A stretch of DNA of 64,000 bases from Oscillospiraceae bacterium (GCA_017861365.1 JAGFXR010000006.1:1-64000), one strand, 5' to 3'. Counted from the stretch's first letter, positions 25,425 to 35,259 are shown. The notes: generated by a model from the letters alone, not told the origin. Made by a program: numbers and translations.

Positions 25425-26318
25425 ATGGAGATTAAAAATAGTGGGATCATTACCATTTGCGGCCGCCCCAATGTGGGAAAATCCACCCTTCTCAACGCGC
25501 TGGTGGGAGAAAAGGTGGCGATTGTCACCAACAAACCTCAGACCACCCGCAACCGCATTTGTGCCATTTTGAACCGAAATGAAACACAATTTGTATTTAT
25601 GGATACACCGGGGCTGCACAAACCCAAATCTCGCCTGGGAGATTATATGGTCAAGGTCATTTCCGACAGCATCGCGGATGTGGACGGCATCATGCTTCTG
25701 GTGGAACCCATCCCCCACATCGGCGTGCCTGAGCAGGAGCTGATTGAACGGATCAAAAAGCAAAACGTGCCCGCCGCGCTGGTCATCAATAAAATTGATA
25801 CTGTAAAGAAGGACGAGCTTCTTGCGGTCATTCAGACCTATTCCGAAGCATATGAGTGGAATGCCATTGTCCCGATTTCCGCCCAGCGGCGGGAAGGTCT
25901 GGAGGAGCTTCTGGACGTATTGCAGGCGTGGCTTCCTGAGGGCGGGGAAATGTTTCCCGATGATATGATTACGGATCAGCCGGAGCGGCAGATTGTGGCG
26001 GAGCTGATCCGTGAAAAACTGCTGCGCTGCCTGGACAAGGAAATTCCCCACGGGACAGCGGTGGAAGTGACCCGCTTCCATGAGCGGGAGGACGGACTGC
26101 TGGAGCTGGATGCCACCATCTATTGCGAAAAAGACAGCCATAAGGGCATCATCATCGGAAAACAGGGCGCAACCTTAAAAAAGATCTCTTCCCTGGCCAG
26201 GGAGGAGATTGAGCGGTTTATGGGTACCAAGGTTTATCTTCAGACCTGGGTAAAGGTCAAGGAGCACTGGCGGGATAATGTCAACCAGATCCGAAATTTC
26301 GGTTACCGGGATCAATAG
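25425..26318 (+). CDS. era: GTPase Era
   Basis: Ribosome assembly GTPase of 297 residues. G1 is GRPNVGKSTLLNAL, G2 lies around PQTTRN, G3 is DTPGLHKP and G4 is NKID. The C-terminal KH domain ends with GTKVYLQTWVKVKEHWRDN, the typical Era terminus. It lies five bases after ybeY and three bases before recO, so the three are co-transcribed. Confidence 0.96.
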   Translation: MEIKNSGIITICGRPNVGKSTLLNALVGEKVAIVTNKPQTTRNRICAILNRNETQFVFMDTPGLHKPKSRLGDYMVKVISDSIADVDGIMLLVEPIPHIGVPEQELIERIKKQNVPAALVINKIDTVKKDELLAVIQTYSEAYEWNAIVPISAQRREGLEELLDVLQAWLPEGGEMFPDDMITDQPERQIVAELIREKLLRCLDKEIPHGTAVEVTRFHEREDGLLELDATIYCEKDSHKGIIIGKQGATLKKISSLAREEIERFMGTKVYLQTWVKVKEHWRDNVNQIRNFGYRDQ

Positions 26319-26321
26319 CTC

Positions 26322-27089
26322 ATGCCACATATCAAAACCCGGGGTCTGGTTCTGCGCGAGGTAAATTATAAGGACAGCGACAAGATTCTCACCGTGCTGA
26401 CGCAGGATTACGGAAAGCTCACCGTCAAAGCCCGGCAATGCCGCCGCAGGGGTAGCCGAATTGCCGCTTCGGCGCAGCTTCTGGTCTATTCGGACATGAC
26501 GCTGTTTGAGTACAAGGATTACTATACCCTCAACGAGGCGGAGTCGGTGGAGCAGTTCTGGGGCATCAAGGCAGATGTGGAAAAACTGGCCCTGTGCTCC
26601 TACTTTGCCGAGGTGGCGGAGCGGGTCGCCAAAAATGGGGAGTCGGAAAATGCTCTGCTTTCCCTCGTTTTAAATACCATCTACGCGCTGGCCACTCTGG
26701 ACAAACCGCCCGCACTGGTCAAAGCGGCCTTCGAGCTGAAATGCGCCTGCCTTGCGGGATATGAGCCGTTTTTAAGCGGCTGTGCCCGATGCGGCAAGGT
26801 GGATCCGGACGGGGCACTGCTGGATTTATCCGCCGGTCACCTGCTCTGCGCCACCTGCCGTGAGGCCGGGCTGGGAATCGCCCTTCCCCTGTCTCAAAAC
26901 GCGCTGGCAGCCATGCGTTATGTCGCTTACGGCGACCCCCGGCGGCTGTTTTCCTTTGCCCTTGACCGGAATGGCTTGCAGCAGATGTCCGATGCCTGCG
27001 AAGCGTTTTTAATCACCCAGCTGGAACGGGGCTTTCATACGCTTGATTTTTATAAAAGCCTTATGGCACTCAATCTTCCGTCAAGCTGA
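26322..27089 (+). CDS. recO: DNA repair protein RecO
   Basis: Recombination mediator of 255 residues that loads RecA with RecF/RecR. The N-terminal OB fold has TRGLVLREVNYKDSDKILTVLT, and the zinc site is formed by CARCGK and CATCREAG. No terminator is obvious in the 105 bases before the convergent LysR gene. Confidence 0.93.
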   Translation: MPHIKTRGLVLREVNYKDSDKILTVLTQDYGKLTVKARQCRRRGSRIAASAQLLVYSDMTLFEYKDYYTLNEAESVEQFWGIKADVEKLALCSYFAEVAERVAKNGESENALLSLVLNTIYALATLDKPPALVKAAFELKCACLAGYEPFLSGCARCGKVDPDGALLDLSAGHLLCATCREAGLGIALPLSQNALAAMRYVAYGDPRRLFSFALDRNGLQQMSDACEAFLITQLERGFHTLDFYKSLMALNLPSS

Positions 27090-27194
27090 CAAAGCACGGA
27101 AGAAACCGGCTGATGACCTTGTGAAACGGTGTTTTCCATAGTAATCAAACAGCGGACAGCTCCACATGAGCAGATAACCTATCATAAGCTCCGC

Positions 27195-28073
27195 TTATTC
27201 CCTGATTGTGCATACCAGCTTTTGCAGCAGCGGGCTCTGATTATCCTCCAGCCAGACGACGGTCACATCTGGATGGGAACTGCTGTAAATGGGGACAGTT
27301 CGCACATTGCTGTTGTGCTCCAGCCGGGTATTCTGATCCAGAAGAGCCACGCCCATGCCCATCTCCACACAAAGCAATAAGCTCTCCAGAGAGGAAAGCT
27401 GCTTGACCACATTCGGGGTAAAGCCATGAGATTCACATTGTTCCAGAAAAGTCGCGTATCCAGAGGGAGATTCGGCGGGCGAAATGACCACAAAGCTCTC
27501 CTCCCGGAGCTGCTCCAGCCGCAGCTCCGACAGCTCTGACAGGGGGTTGCTGCGGTTAATGGCAATGGCGCCCTCTTGGGGCATGATAGTTTCATAGCGC
27601 ACCCCCTCCATGGCCTCCGCTTCAAAGGAGAGTGTGATAATCAAATCGTAGTGCCCGTTCATCAGTAAATTCCTCAGATTGGCAAATCCATTCCGCTCCA
27701 GGTGAAACTCAAGGCCCGGATAATCCTGAAAAAACCGGTTTAATTTCAGCAAAATGCTGTCGTTGACCTCCTGCCCCTCTAACAGTCCGATGGACATACT
27801 GCCGCCATCGCCCCGTCCGATTGACCTGGCCTGCTCAAATGCTTTCGCTGTCCTGTCCGGAATATCCTTCAGCAGCTCGTAGAGCACCCGTCCGGCGGAG
27901 GTCAGCCGAACCGTTCTTCCGACACGGAAAAACAGCTTCACCCCCACCTCCTGCTCCATGAGGGAGATCTGCTTGCTCAGATTTGGCTGAGATACATATA
28001 GGTTTTTGGCCGCTTCGGTAAAATTTTCCCACCGTGCGGCCTCAACAAAATATTGAATTCTGGTTAATGTCAT
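27195..28073 (-). CDS. LysR-family transcriptional regulator
   Basis: A 292-residue LysR-type regulator. The N-terminal helix-turn-helix is TRIQYFVEAARWENFTEAAKNLYVSQPNLSKQISLMEQEVG, and the effector domain follows from residue 90. The start at 28073 follows AGGTG; the longer frame to 28184 is upstream DNA. It is divergent from the alcohol dehydrogenase/ene-reductase genes and probably controls them. The inducer is unknown. Confidence 0.92.
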   Translation of the reverse strand: MTLTRIQYFVEAARWENFTEAAKNLYVSQPNLSKQISLMEQEVGVKLFFRVGRTVRLTSAGRVLYELLKDIPDRTAKAFEQARSIGRGDGGSMSIGLLEGQEVNDSILLKLNRFFQDYPGLEFHLERNGFANLRNLLMNGHYDLIITLSFEAEAMEGVRYETIMPQEGAIAINRSNPLSELSELRLEQLREESFVVISPAESPSGYATFLEQCESHGFTPNVVKQLSSLESLLLCVEMGMGVALLDQNTRLEHNSNVRTVPIYSSSHPDVTVVWLEDNQSPLLQKLVCTIRE

Positions 28074-28283
28074 ACGAGACACCTGCTCCTTGCCCTCTTT
28101 TCCATACAGTTTACCATATGGCCTGATCAGCCGCAAGGGAATTGTATGTATTTCACAAGAAAAACGAATCATAACCGTTCTCATATGGATATTAAAGAAA
28201 AAGCTATTTTACTTTTTTCACAAAATACGCTATGCTATCAATTAGAGAATGTCAAAAATTCAACAAACTGAAGGAGACACGTG

Positions 28284-29336
28284 ATGAAAGCAGCGGTTTT
28301 GTATGGAAAAGAGGATGTCCGCCTGGAGGAGCGCCCTATTCCGAAGGCAGGCCCCAACCAGATGGTGGTCAAAATCAACTATGTCGGTATTTGCGGGACA
28401 GACGTGGAATTCTTCAGACACGGTCATCCTTTTTATCATGAGCCGATGGTGCTCGGCCATGAAAACTCTGGCACAGTGTCGGAGGTTGGAGAGGGCGTAA
28501 CCGAATTTCAGGTAGGAGATCGGGTTCTGTGCGGCCCTCCCGCTCACTGTGTCGAGGACTGCCCTTCCTGCCGCAGAGGGGAAACCAATATCTGCATCAA
28601 CGGCTTCCCCCGTACCGCCGGCATCGGCGGCCCCGACGGCGGATATGCCGACTATTATCTGGTGCGCGACGTGGCCCACACCATGCTCATCAAGGTTCCC
28701 GACAATGTGGAGTTCAAGGATGCGGTTCTGTTTGACGTGATCTGCGTGGCACTGCACGGCATCCGGAAATCCGACTTTAAGCTTGGCGATAACGTTGTGG
28801 TCTCCGGAACCGGTCCCATCGGCCTGTCCGCCATCCAGTTCCTCAAGGCTGGCGGAGCCAATAAAATTATCGTTCTTGGCACCAATTCGGCCAAATTCCC
28901 CACATTGAAGGAATACGGCGCAGATTACTGCATTAACACAAAAGAGTGTGCCGACATCGGAGGGGAAATCCGGAGCATTCTGGGAAGTCCCGTGGGTGCG
29001 GATATAGTATTTGAGTGTGCCGGACAACCTGACAGCCTGCTTAACTGCATCCATCAGTGCGTCAGACCCGGCGGACAGGTCATGATCATCGGCACCATTC
29101 AGTCGCCCGTTACCCTCTCCCCCGGCAACTTTCAGATTTTTGAGCCGGATTTGAAATCCGCCTTTGTATACACCGCAGACGAGGTTCGGATGTATCTGGA
29201 GATGCTGGCGGCAGGAAAAATTTCCTTCCCCGGTATGGTGACCGATATCATCTCTCTGACCGACTGCGTGGAACGGGGTCTGGATCGGAAAGATCGCACA
29301 GGGATGCTGAAAATTCTCATTGACCCAAGCCTTTAA
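28284..29336 (+). CDS. zinc-dependent alcohol/polyol dehydrogenase (MDR family)
   Basis: A 350-residue medium-chain dehydrogenase. Catalytic zinc ligands are in YVGICGTDVEFF and GHENSGTV; the structural zinc cysteines are in CVEDCPSCRRGETNIC; the cofactor motif is VVSGTGPIGLSAIQF. It resembles sorbitol or threonine dehydrogenases, but the alcohol is not determinable. AAGGAG precedes the start; ATG at 28284 is preferred over GTG at 28281. It shares a divergent regulatory region with the LysR gene and is followed by the ene-reductase gene. Confidence 0.9.
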   Translation: MKAAVLYGKEDVRLEERPIPKAGPNQMVVKINYVGICGTDVEFFRHGHPFYHEPMVLGHENSGTVSEVGEGVTEFQVGDRVLCGPPAHCVEDCPSCRRGETNICINGFPRTAGIGGPDGGYADYYLVRDVAHTMLIKVPDNVEFKDAVLFDVICVALHGIRKSDFKLGDNVVVSGTGPIGLSAIQFLKAGGANKIIVLGTNSAKFPTLKEYGADYCINTKECADIGGEIRSILGSPVGADIVFECAGQPDSLLNCIHQCVRPGGQVMIIGTIQSPVTLSPGNFQIFEPDLKSAFVYTADEVRMYLEMLAAGKISFPGMVTDIISLTDCVERGLDRKDRTGMLKILIDPSL

Positions 29337-29355
29337 CAAGTCCATGCTTTCTGAT

Positions 29356-29404
29356 CGCGCCGGTATCCACTGAAAACGCTCCCGTTTGGGTGGATACCGG
29401 CGCG
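29356..29404. repeat. long intergenic hairpin with 15-base arms
   Basis: Arms 29356-29370 and 29390-29404 are perfect complements (CGCGCCGGTATCCAC and its reverse). The loop contains a further AAACG/CGTTT stem. No T-run follows on either strand, so it is not an ordinary terminator. It lies between the alcohol dehydrogenase and the ene-reductase genes and may regulate the second gene or stabilise mRNA. Confidence 0.8.
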
Positions 29405-29456
29405 GGCAAGAGATTTGGAAACAAGCTCATACCGCAACTATAGGGAGGATATGTAA

Positions 29457-31373
29457 ATGGCAGCTCTTTTTCCCCATGTGATGGCCCCCATCCGTGTGGC
29501 GGGCCACCTGTTGAAAAACCGCATTATCTCCGCGCCTTCCACCATCCACACCGCGTCCAACGGCGAGCCGTACCCTACCGAGCTTGGCATCCGTTTCTTT
29601 GAGGACCGGGCCAAAGCGGGCGCCGGACTTGTCACCTGCGCGGGGGTATCCATCGGCGGCGCGAACAATGACGGTGTACATGCAAGCTGGGACATCTATG
29701 TGCCCAACCACACTAATCGTCTCTGTGATCTGGCGGAGCGCATCCATCTCTATGGCGCGAAATGCACCATGGAGCTCATTGGCGTGTTCCCCGACGGCTA
29801 CACCGTCTGCGATGGCTGCTCCATCATGGGCAGCCCTCCCATCGGACGCCAGATTCCCGTGGAGGAGATGATGAAGTTCAAGCAGGGCTATGTGGATGCC
29901 GCCATAGCCATTAAAAACTGCGGCTTCGACGGAATTTTGCTGCACTTCGGCCACTCCATTCCCATGGCTCAGTTTTTATCGCCTTATACCAACAAGAGAA
30001 CCGACGAATACGGCGGCTCCACGGAAAACCGCTGCCGTTACCCCCGCGAGGTACTGAAGGCTGTCCGCGAGGCGGTTGGACGGGAGATGATCATTGAGGT
30101 GCGCATGTCCGCCACGGAATACCAGGAGGGCGGCATCGACCAGGCCGAAGGTCTGCGGATTGCCGAGCAGCTTCAGGAGTACTGCGATATCATTCAGGCC
30201 TCCGCCGGGATGCACAATACCGATTGGATGACCTGGACACACCCCTGCGGCTTTCTGCCCCCCATGCCCAACGTATTTCTGGCCGAGGGATTCAAGAAAT
30301 CGGGAAAAATTACAAAGCTGGTATCCACCATCGGCGGCATCGGCTCCCTTCAGGACGCGGATCACATCATCGCCGAGGGTAAGGCGGATTTTGTGCTGAT
30401 GTCTCGCTCCTTCATCGCCGACCTGGACATCATTCATAAAGGTCTTGAGGACCGTCAGGAGGATGTCATTCCCTGCGTCAAATGTATGCGCTGTCACGAC
30501 TCCGACAACTACGCACAGCACATGCAGTGTACGGTCAATCCCCGCGTGGGTCTGGAGGATGCCATTGACGCCATGCCTGCTCCCTCCCGGAAAAAGAAGG
30601 TGGCTGTGGTGGGCGGCGGCCCCGCCGGGATGAAGGCCGCGCTGACCGCTGCCGAACGGGGACACGAGGTCACCCTCTTTGAGTCAGGCAAATTTCTTGG
30701 CGGCGCGCTGAAGTTCGCGGATTATGTCTCCTTTAAGTACCCGCTGAAGGATTATAAAGATTTTCTGATCCGGCAAATCGAAAAATCGCCGGTCACGGTG
30801 CAGTTCAATCACACCGTGACGGACGCGGAGCTAAAGAACTCAGAGTATGACGCGGTGATCGCCGCGGTAGGCGCGGAACCCATTATCCCCCCTATTCCCG
30901 GCATTGAAACGGCGCAGGTCGCCACCGACGCTTACGGCAAAGAGGACACCCTGGGCAACACCGTCGTGGTCATCGGCGGCGGCCAGGTGGGCTGTGAAAC
31001 CGCCATGCATCTGGCCCGACTGGGCAAGCAAGTCACCATTTTGGAAATGCAGTGCGCGCTCGCGCCGGACGCCTCCAAAACCCATCGTGACGAGCTGATG
31101 GTTGAAATTGAACATGAAAAAAATCTGACCATACTGTGCGGGGCCCGTTGCTGCGCGGTAACGGACGGAGAGATTATTTACGAAAAGGACGGCGTGCGCG
31201 GCTCTTTGGCGGCGGACAGCGTTGTTTTGGCGGCGGGTATGCGTGCCAAAACGCAGCAAGCGGACAGCCTTATGGGCATTACCCCCGAATTTTTTGAAAT
31301 TGGGGACTGCGTGAGGGCGCGCACCGTGGAGTGGGCGACCAAGGAGGCATTCTACGCCGCGATGAACCTGTAA
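29457..31373 (+). CDS. FMN/FAD/[4Fe-4S] ene-reductase (2,4-dienoyl-CoA reductase / BaiCD-like)
   Basis: A 638-residue old-yellow-enzyme fused to a flavin disulfide-reductase-like half. Residues 1-340 form the FMN barrel (LKNRIISAPSTIHTASNGEP, and the segment YTNKRTDEYGGSTENRCRYP). Cysteines CVKCMRC and CTVNPRVG bind a [4Fe-4S] cluster. Then comes the FAD/NAD domain, with VAVVGGGPAGMKAALTAAERG near residue 382 and VVVIGGGQVGCETAMHLARLG near residue 503. Enzymes of this build reduce activated C=C bonds, for example in enoates and bile acids. The substrate is unknown. Confidence 0.9.
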   Translation: MAALFPHVMAPIRVAGHLLKNRIISAPSTIHTASNGEPYPTELGIRFFEDRAKAGAGLVTCAGVSIGGANNDGVHASWDIYVPNHTNRLCDLAERIHLYGAKCTMELIGVFPDGYTVCDGCSIMGSPPIGRQIPVEEMMKFKQGYVDAAIAIKNCGFDGILLHFGHSIPMAQFLSPYTNKRTDEYGGSTENRCRYPREVLKAVREAVGREMIIEVRMSATEYQEGGIDQAEGLRIAEQLQEYCDIIQASAGMHNTDWMTWTHPCGFLPPMPNVFLAEGFKKSGKITKLVSTIGGIGSLQDADHIIAEGKADFVLMSRSFIADLDIIHKGLEDRQEDVIPCVKCMRCHDSDNYAQHMQCTVNPRVGLEDAIDAMPAPSRKKKVAVVGGGPAGMKAALTAAERGHEVTLFESGKFLGGALKFADYVSFKYPLKDYKDFLIRQIEKSPVTVQFNHTVTDAELKNSEYDAVIAAVGAEPIIPPIPGIETAQVATDAYGKEDTLGNTVVVIGGGQVGCETAMHLARLGKQVTILEMQCALAPDASKTHRDELMVEIEHEKNLTILCGARCCAVTDGEIIYEKDGVRGSLAADSVVLAAGMRAKTQQADSLMGITPEFFEIGDCVRARTVEWATKEAFYAAMNL

Positions 31374-31411
31374 CCTGTTCTGACAAAAGGTTCTGTATGT
31401 AACAGCAATCA

Positions 31412-31450
31412 ATCACCCTGCGTGTCTCACGACACGCAGGGTGATTTTTC
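31412..31450 (+). terminator. intrinsic terminator after the ene-reductase gene
   Basis: Fifteen-base perfect stem (31412-31426 with 31431-31445) around TCAC, followed by TTTTTC. Confidence 0.9.
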
Positions 31451-31661
31451 TCGTCAAGTTATTCATCTTTTTAACAATTCGAGAAATATACAAAAAAAGA
31501 TAGTAGAAAATAGAGAAGTTAACAAGTTAGCCAAAGCTAATTTTCATTATTATGTTAAATTAATGAAAATTATGGTTCCATTTTATTTACTATTCATAAA
31601 TAATTTTAGATTTTTGATATCAAATAGTGCATTATAACAACTGACAGGAAATTAACTATGA
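31451..31661. other. very AT-rich intergenic stretch with a GTTAG-N6-CTAAT dyad
   Basis: About 210 bases of strongly AT-rich DNA upstream of the hydrogenase promoter. The near-dyad GTTAG-CCAAAG-CTAAT at 31526-31541 has the same arm spacing as the dyads at 2461 and 42847, but is 120 bases from the promoter. No gene is apparent. Confidence 0.5.
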
Positions 31662-31690
31662 TTGACACTTTACTACACCTTTGATACACT
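31662..31690 (+). promoter_or_regulatory. promoter of the hydrogenase operon
   Basis: TTGACA (31662-31667), 17-base spacer, TACACT (31685-31690), 39 bases upstream of the first gene. Confidence 0.8.
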
Positions 31691-31729
31691 CAGGGCATCC
31701 TAATAAACGACTTGGAGGCATGTAGACCT

Positions 31730-32230
31730 ATGAAACAGGAAATCTACAGTCATACAACATCACAATCGGCCCTGGTCCGCGTCGCGGAAATTTCCGCGCG
31801 TTACAGAAACCGCCCTGACAAACTGATGGACGTTATACTTGCCGTTCAGAAAGTGGTTCCTTCCATGGCGGAGGACGTGGCCGCTGTCATTGCCCGGGAG
31901 ATGGGGCTGATGCAAAATGAGGTTTATAGCTTCATTACCTTTTACGGCCTGCTGTCCGTGAAGGAAAAGGGAAAATATATTATCCGCATGTGCAACAACG
32001 CGCCATGCCATGTGCGGGGAGCCCGGGCGGTGATGGACGCGATTTCCGATACTCTAAAAATCGGAGTCGGTGAAACCACACAGGACCGCCGCTTTACAGT
32101 AGAGCTCTGCCCCTGCCTGGGAATCTGCGACGTTTCACCGGCCATTATGATCAACGATAAAACCTACGGGAATCTGACCTATGATAGTACCCAGGCGCTG
32201 ATCAAACGCTATATTCGGGAGGATGTGTAA
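31730..32230 (+). CDS. NADH dehydrogenase/hydrogenase [2Fe-2S] subunit (NuoE/HydC-like)
   Basis: Thioredoxin-fold ferredoxin subunit of 166 residues that relays electrons to the flavin subunit. Its four cluster ligands are in CNNAPCHVRGA and CPCLGICD. The N-terminal helical region (LMDVILAVQKVVPSMAEDVA) is typical of NuoE. The start at 31730 follows TTGGAGG; a TTG at 31712 is in frame but overlaps that site. It is the first gene of the hydrogenase operon, two bases before the next. Confidence 0.9.
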   Translation: MKQEIYSHTTSQSALVRVAEISARYRNRPDKLMDVILAVQKVVPSMAEDVAAVIAREMGLMQNEVYSFITFYGLLSVKEKGKYIIRMCNNAPCHVRGARAVMDAISDTLKIGVGETTQDRRFTVELCPCLGICDVSPAIMINDKTYGNLTYDSTQALIKRYIREDV

Positions 32231-32232
32231 CC

Positions 32233-33528
32233 GTGAAAGAGATGCGGGTATTGCTGCAGAACCAAGGCAAGGAGAATATGTCGGATGCCGCGGTCTACAT
32301 AGAAAACGGCGGCTACGAGGGGCTGAAGAAGGCACTGGAGATGGAGGGCTGGGATGTGATCCAGACCCTGAAGGACGCCGGGCTGCGGGGACGCGGCGGT
32401 GCGGGCTTCCCCTCCTGGCTGAAGCTGAAATTTGCCTACGACACCCAAAGCGAGGATAAATATATCGTCTGCAACGCGGACGAGGGCGAGCCGGGCACCA
32501 ATAAGGACCGCGTCCTGCTCAGCTGCGACCCTCACAGCATTCTGGAGGGCATGGCTATCGCGGGCAAGGCAGTCGGGGCCCGCAAGGGTTACATTTATCT
32601 CAGGGCGGAATATCCTCAGATCGTCCCCATCATTACCCACGCCATCGAGACCGCAAAGCAGGCGGGCGCTCTGGGGGAGAATATCTTCGGCAGCGGCTTT
32701 GAGTTTCAGATTTCCATCCGCAGCGGCGCGGGCGCGTATGTCTGCGGCGAAGAGACGGCGCTCTTTGAGTCGATCGAAGGCCGGCGGGGCGAGCCCCGGT
32801 TCCGCCCGCCATATCCCGGCATTCAAGGCCTGTTTGGAAAACCCACCGTCCTGAATAACGTGGAAACGCTGGCAAACATGAGCCATATTCTGCGCAACGG
32901 TGTGGAATGGTATCAGAACATCGGAACCCCCACCAGTCACGGCACCAAGCTCTTCACCGTCATCGGCAACGTGGCTCAGCGCGGCGTTTACGAGTTTCCC
33001 ATGGGCATCAATCTCAAAGAGCTGATCTTTGATGTCTGCGGCGGCGTGGCGGATGGAAAGGGTCTTCTGGCCGTGCAGACCGGCGGCGCGTCCGGCGCGA
33101 TTATCAATCCCTTCCAGATTGACATTCCCTTGGACATCGACCACATTTCCGCGTCAGGCGGACGTCTGGGCTGCGGAACCATCTTCGTCATTGACGACTC
33201 AAACTGCGTTTTGGACATCGTTCGAAACAACATTGAGTTCTTCAGCCACGAGTCCTGCGGCAAATGTGTGCCCTGCCGTGAGGGAACCCGGCGCATGTAT
33301 GATTTAATTCAAAAAATATGCGCTGGAAATGGTACCGTTAAGGATATGCTTACCATCCGCGATCTTGCGGAGACCGTTCGCTCCTCCGCGCTCTGCGGCC
33401 TCGGCCACTCGTCCGTGGTTCCGGTAATCAGCGCGATGGATAACTTCCCCGAGGTTTTTGAGTCCCATTTGGACGGCGATTACTGCGAGAAATGCCACAT
33501 GCAAAGGAGAGTAATGAAGCATGGCTAA
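32233..33528 (+). CDS. NADH-binding flavoprotein subunit (NuoF/HydB-like)
   Basis: A 431-residue subunit binding FMN, NAD(H) and a [4Fe-4S] cluster. Motifs: GLRGRGGAGFPSWLKLKFA (NAD/FMN), CNADEGEPGTNKDR, AYVCGEETALFESIEGRRGEPR, and the cluster cysteines ESCGKCVPCREGTRRM. It lacks the N-terminal thioredoxin and C-terminal ferredoxin extensions found in many HydB proteins, so it is a short form. It starts with GTG at 32233 after GGGAGG (ATG at 32242 possible). It overlaps the hydrogenase gene by eight bases. Confidence 0.92.
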   Translation: MKEMRVLLQNQGKENMSDAAVYIENGGYEGLKKALEMEGWDVIQTLKDAGLRGRGGAGFPSWLKLKFAYDTQSEDKYIVCNADEGEPGTNKDRVLLSCDPHSILEGMAIAGKAVGARKGYIYLRAEYPQIVPIITHAIETAKQAGALGENIFGSGFEFQISIRSGAGAYVCGEETALFESIEGRRGEPRFRPPYPGIQGLFGKPTVLNNVETLANMSHILRNGVEWYQNIGTPTSHGTKLFTVIGNVAQRGVYEFPMGINLKELIFDVCGGVADGKGLLAVQTGGASGAIINPFQIDIPLDIDHISASGGRLGCGTIFVIDDSNCVLDIVRNNIEFFSHESCGKCVPCREGTRRMYDLIQKICAGNGTVKDMLTIRDLAETVRSSALCGLGHSSVVPVISAMDNFPEVFESHLDGDYCEKCHMQRRVMKHG

Positions 33529-35251
33529 CGTAAAGCTGACCATTGACAGTATTGCAGTCGAGGTGCCGGAAGGCACCACGATTCTGCAAGCCGCCAAAAG
33601 CTTGAATATCAATATTCCGACCCTCTGCTATCATGAGGACCAGAAGGTGAAAGCCAACTGCCGCATCTGCGTGGTTGAGGTGAACGGACAAAAGCTGCTG
33701 CAAACCGCCTGCAGCTTCCCGGTTGCGGACGGAATGACGGTTGTGACCAATTCTCCCAGGGTGATCCGCGCCCGCCGCAACACGCTGGAGCTGATTTTGG
33801 CCCACCACCCACTGGACTGCCTCACCTGTCAGAAAAACAACTCCTGTGAGCTTCAGAATATTGCCAAGGAGCTGAACATGAGCAAACCGGTGCGCTATGA
33901 GGTTGCATCCCGCAACCTGCCCATCGACAGCTCGTCCCCGTCCATTGTTCATGATCCCAACAAATGCATCGTCTGCGGACGCTGCCTTGAGGTCTGCAAT
34001 GAGGTTCAGACCGTCGGGGTGCTGGCCAAGGAGGGGCGCTCCTTCGACGTGGTGGTGAACCCCCCCTACGGAAAAGTCTTTGCGGACACCGCCTGCGTGA
34101 ACTGCGGACAGTGCATGCAGGTCTGCCCGGTGGGCGCGCTGACCATCCATGACGACACCACGGACATCTATATGGCTCAGGAGGCTGGTAAAACACTGGC
34201 GGTACAGGTCGCCCCCTCCGTGCGCACCACCATCGCGGAGGCACTGGGTGAGGAGCCCGGCACCGTGAGCACAGGCCGTCTGGTAACCGCCCTGAAACGC
34301 CTTGGCTTCCACTATGTGTTCGACACCGACTTTTCAGCGGACCTCACCATCATGGAAGAGGGAAACGAGCTGCTGCACCGCCTGAATACCGGCGGAGTAC
34401 TACCTATGATTACCTCCTGCTGCCCCGCTTGGGTCAAATTCTGTGAAACCTTTTATCCCCAGTATGTCAAGCATTTATCCTCCGCCAAATCACCCCAGCA
34501 GATGTTCGGCGCGGTGATCAAGACCTTCTTTGCGGAGCGGAACCAGATTGACCCTCAATCGCTGTTCAGTGTCTCCGTTATGCCGTGCACCGCAAAAAAA
34601 TATGAGTGTAAGCGGTATGAGATGAACGACAGCGGTTATCAGGATGTGGATGTGGCTCTGACGGTGCAGGAGCTGGCCTGGATGATCCGAACAGCGGGAA
34701 TCGATTTCAAAACACTGCCGGAGACCCCCTTTGATTCCCCCTTTGGCCTCGGCTCCGGCGCGGGCGAAATTTTCGCCGCCACCGGCGGCGTGATGGAGGC
34801 CGCCTTACGCACCGTGTATGAGGTCGTCACCGGGCAAACGCTGGAATCCCTTGACTTTCACGCGGTGCGCGGCGTGGAGGGGTTGAAAGAGGCCGAAGTA
34901 AACCTGGCCGGAACCATCGTGAAGGTTGCGGTGGTACATACGCTCAGTCAGGCGCGGGCTATCATGGAGCGTGTTGCGGCCGGAACCGCCGATTATCACT
35001 TCATCGAAGTTATGGCCTGTCCCGGAGGCTGTATCGGCGGCGCGGGCAACCCCATCCGCTCCTGGAAAAAGGTTCTCCGTCGCACTGCGTCGGTTTATGA
35101 TGTGGATCGGAAGCTGCCGGTTCGTAAAAGTCACGAAAACAAAGAGGTTCGCGTGCTGTATCAGGACTACCTGGGGGCGCCTCTCTCTGAAAAATCTGAG
35201 CATCTGCTCCACACCAAGTATATCAACCGTCAGGATATCCTGCGGCTGTAA
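33521..35251 (+). CDS. hydA: [FeFe] hydrogenase catalytic subunit
   Basis: A 576-residue hydrogenase of M3-like architecture. The N-terminus has a [2Fe-2S] domain (CYHEDQKVKANCRICVVEV), a His-ligated cluster (HHPLDCLTCQKNNSCEL) and two [4Fe-4S] motifs (CIVCGRCLEVC, CVNCGQCMQVCPVG). The H-cluster signatures follow: TSCCPAW near residue 297, MPCTAKKYE near 354 and ACPGGCIGG near 498. A C-terminal small-subunit-like tail ends the protein. With the NuoE- and NuoF-like subunits this forms an NAD-linked, possibly electron-bifurcating, trimer. Maturases HydEFG are not in the window. Confidence 0.95.
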   Translation: MANVKLTIDSIAVEVPEGTTILQAAKSLNINIPTLCYHEDQKVKANCRICVVEVNGQKLLQTACSFPVADGMTVVTNSPRVIRARRNTLELILAHHPLDCLTCQKNNSCELQNIAKELNMSKPVRYEVASRNLPIDSSSPSIVHDPNKCIVCGRCLEVCNEVQTVGVLAKEGRSFDVVVNPPYGKVFADTACVNCGQCMQVCPVGALTIHDDTTDIYMAQEAGKTLAVQVAPSVRTTIAEALGEEPGTVSTGRLVTALKRLGFHYVFDTDFSADLTIMEEGNELLHRLNTGGVLPMITSCCPAWVKFCETFYPQYVKHLSSAKSPQQMFGAVIKTFFAERNQIDPQSLFSVSVMPCTAKKYECKRYEMNDSGYQDVDVALTVQELAWMIRTAGIDFKTLPETPFDSPFGLGSGAGEIFAATGGVMEAALRTVYEVVTGQTLESLDFHAVRGVEGLKEAEVNLAGTIVKVAVVHTLSQARAIMERVAAGTADYHFIEVMACPGGCIGGAGNPIRSWKKVLRRTASVYDVDRKLPVRKSHENKEVRVLYQDYLGAPLSEKSEHLLHTKYINRQDILRL

Positions 35252-35259
35252 GCAAGCGT

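Noticed and set aside
31515-31540. Rex operator upstream of the hydrogenase operon
   Set aside because: Only one half-site-like TTAACAA is visible and it is far from the promoter.
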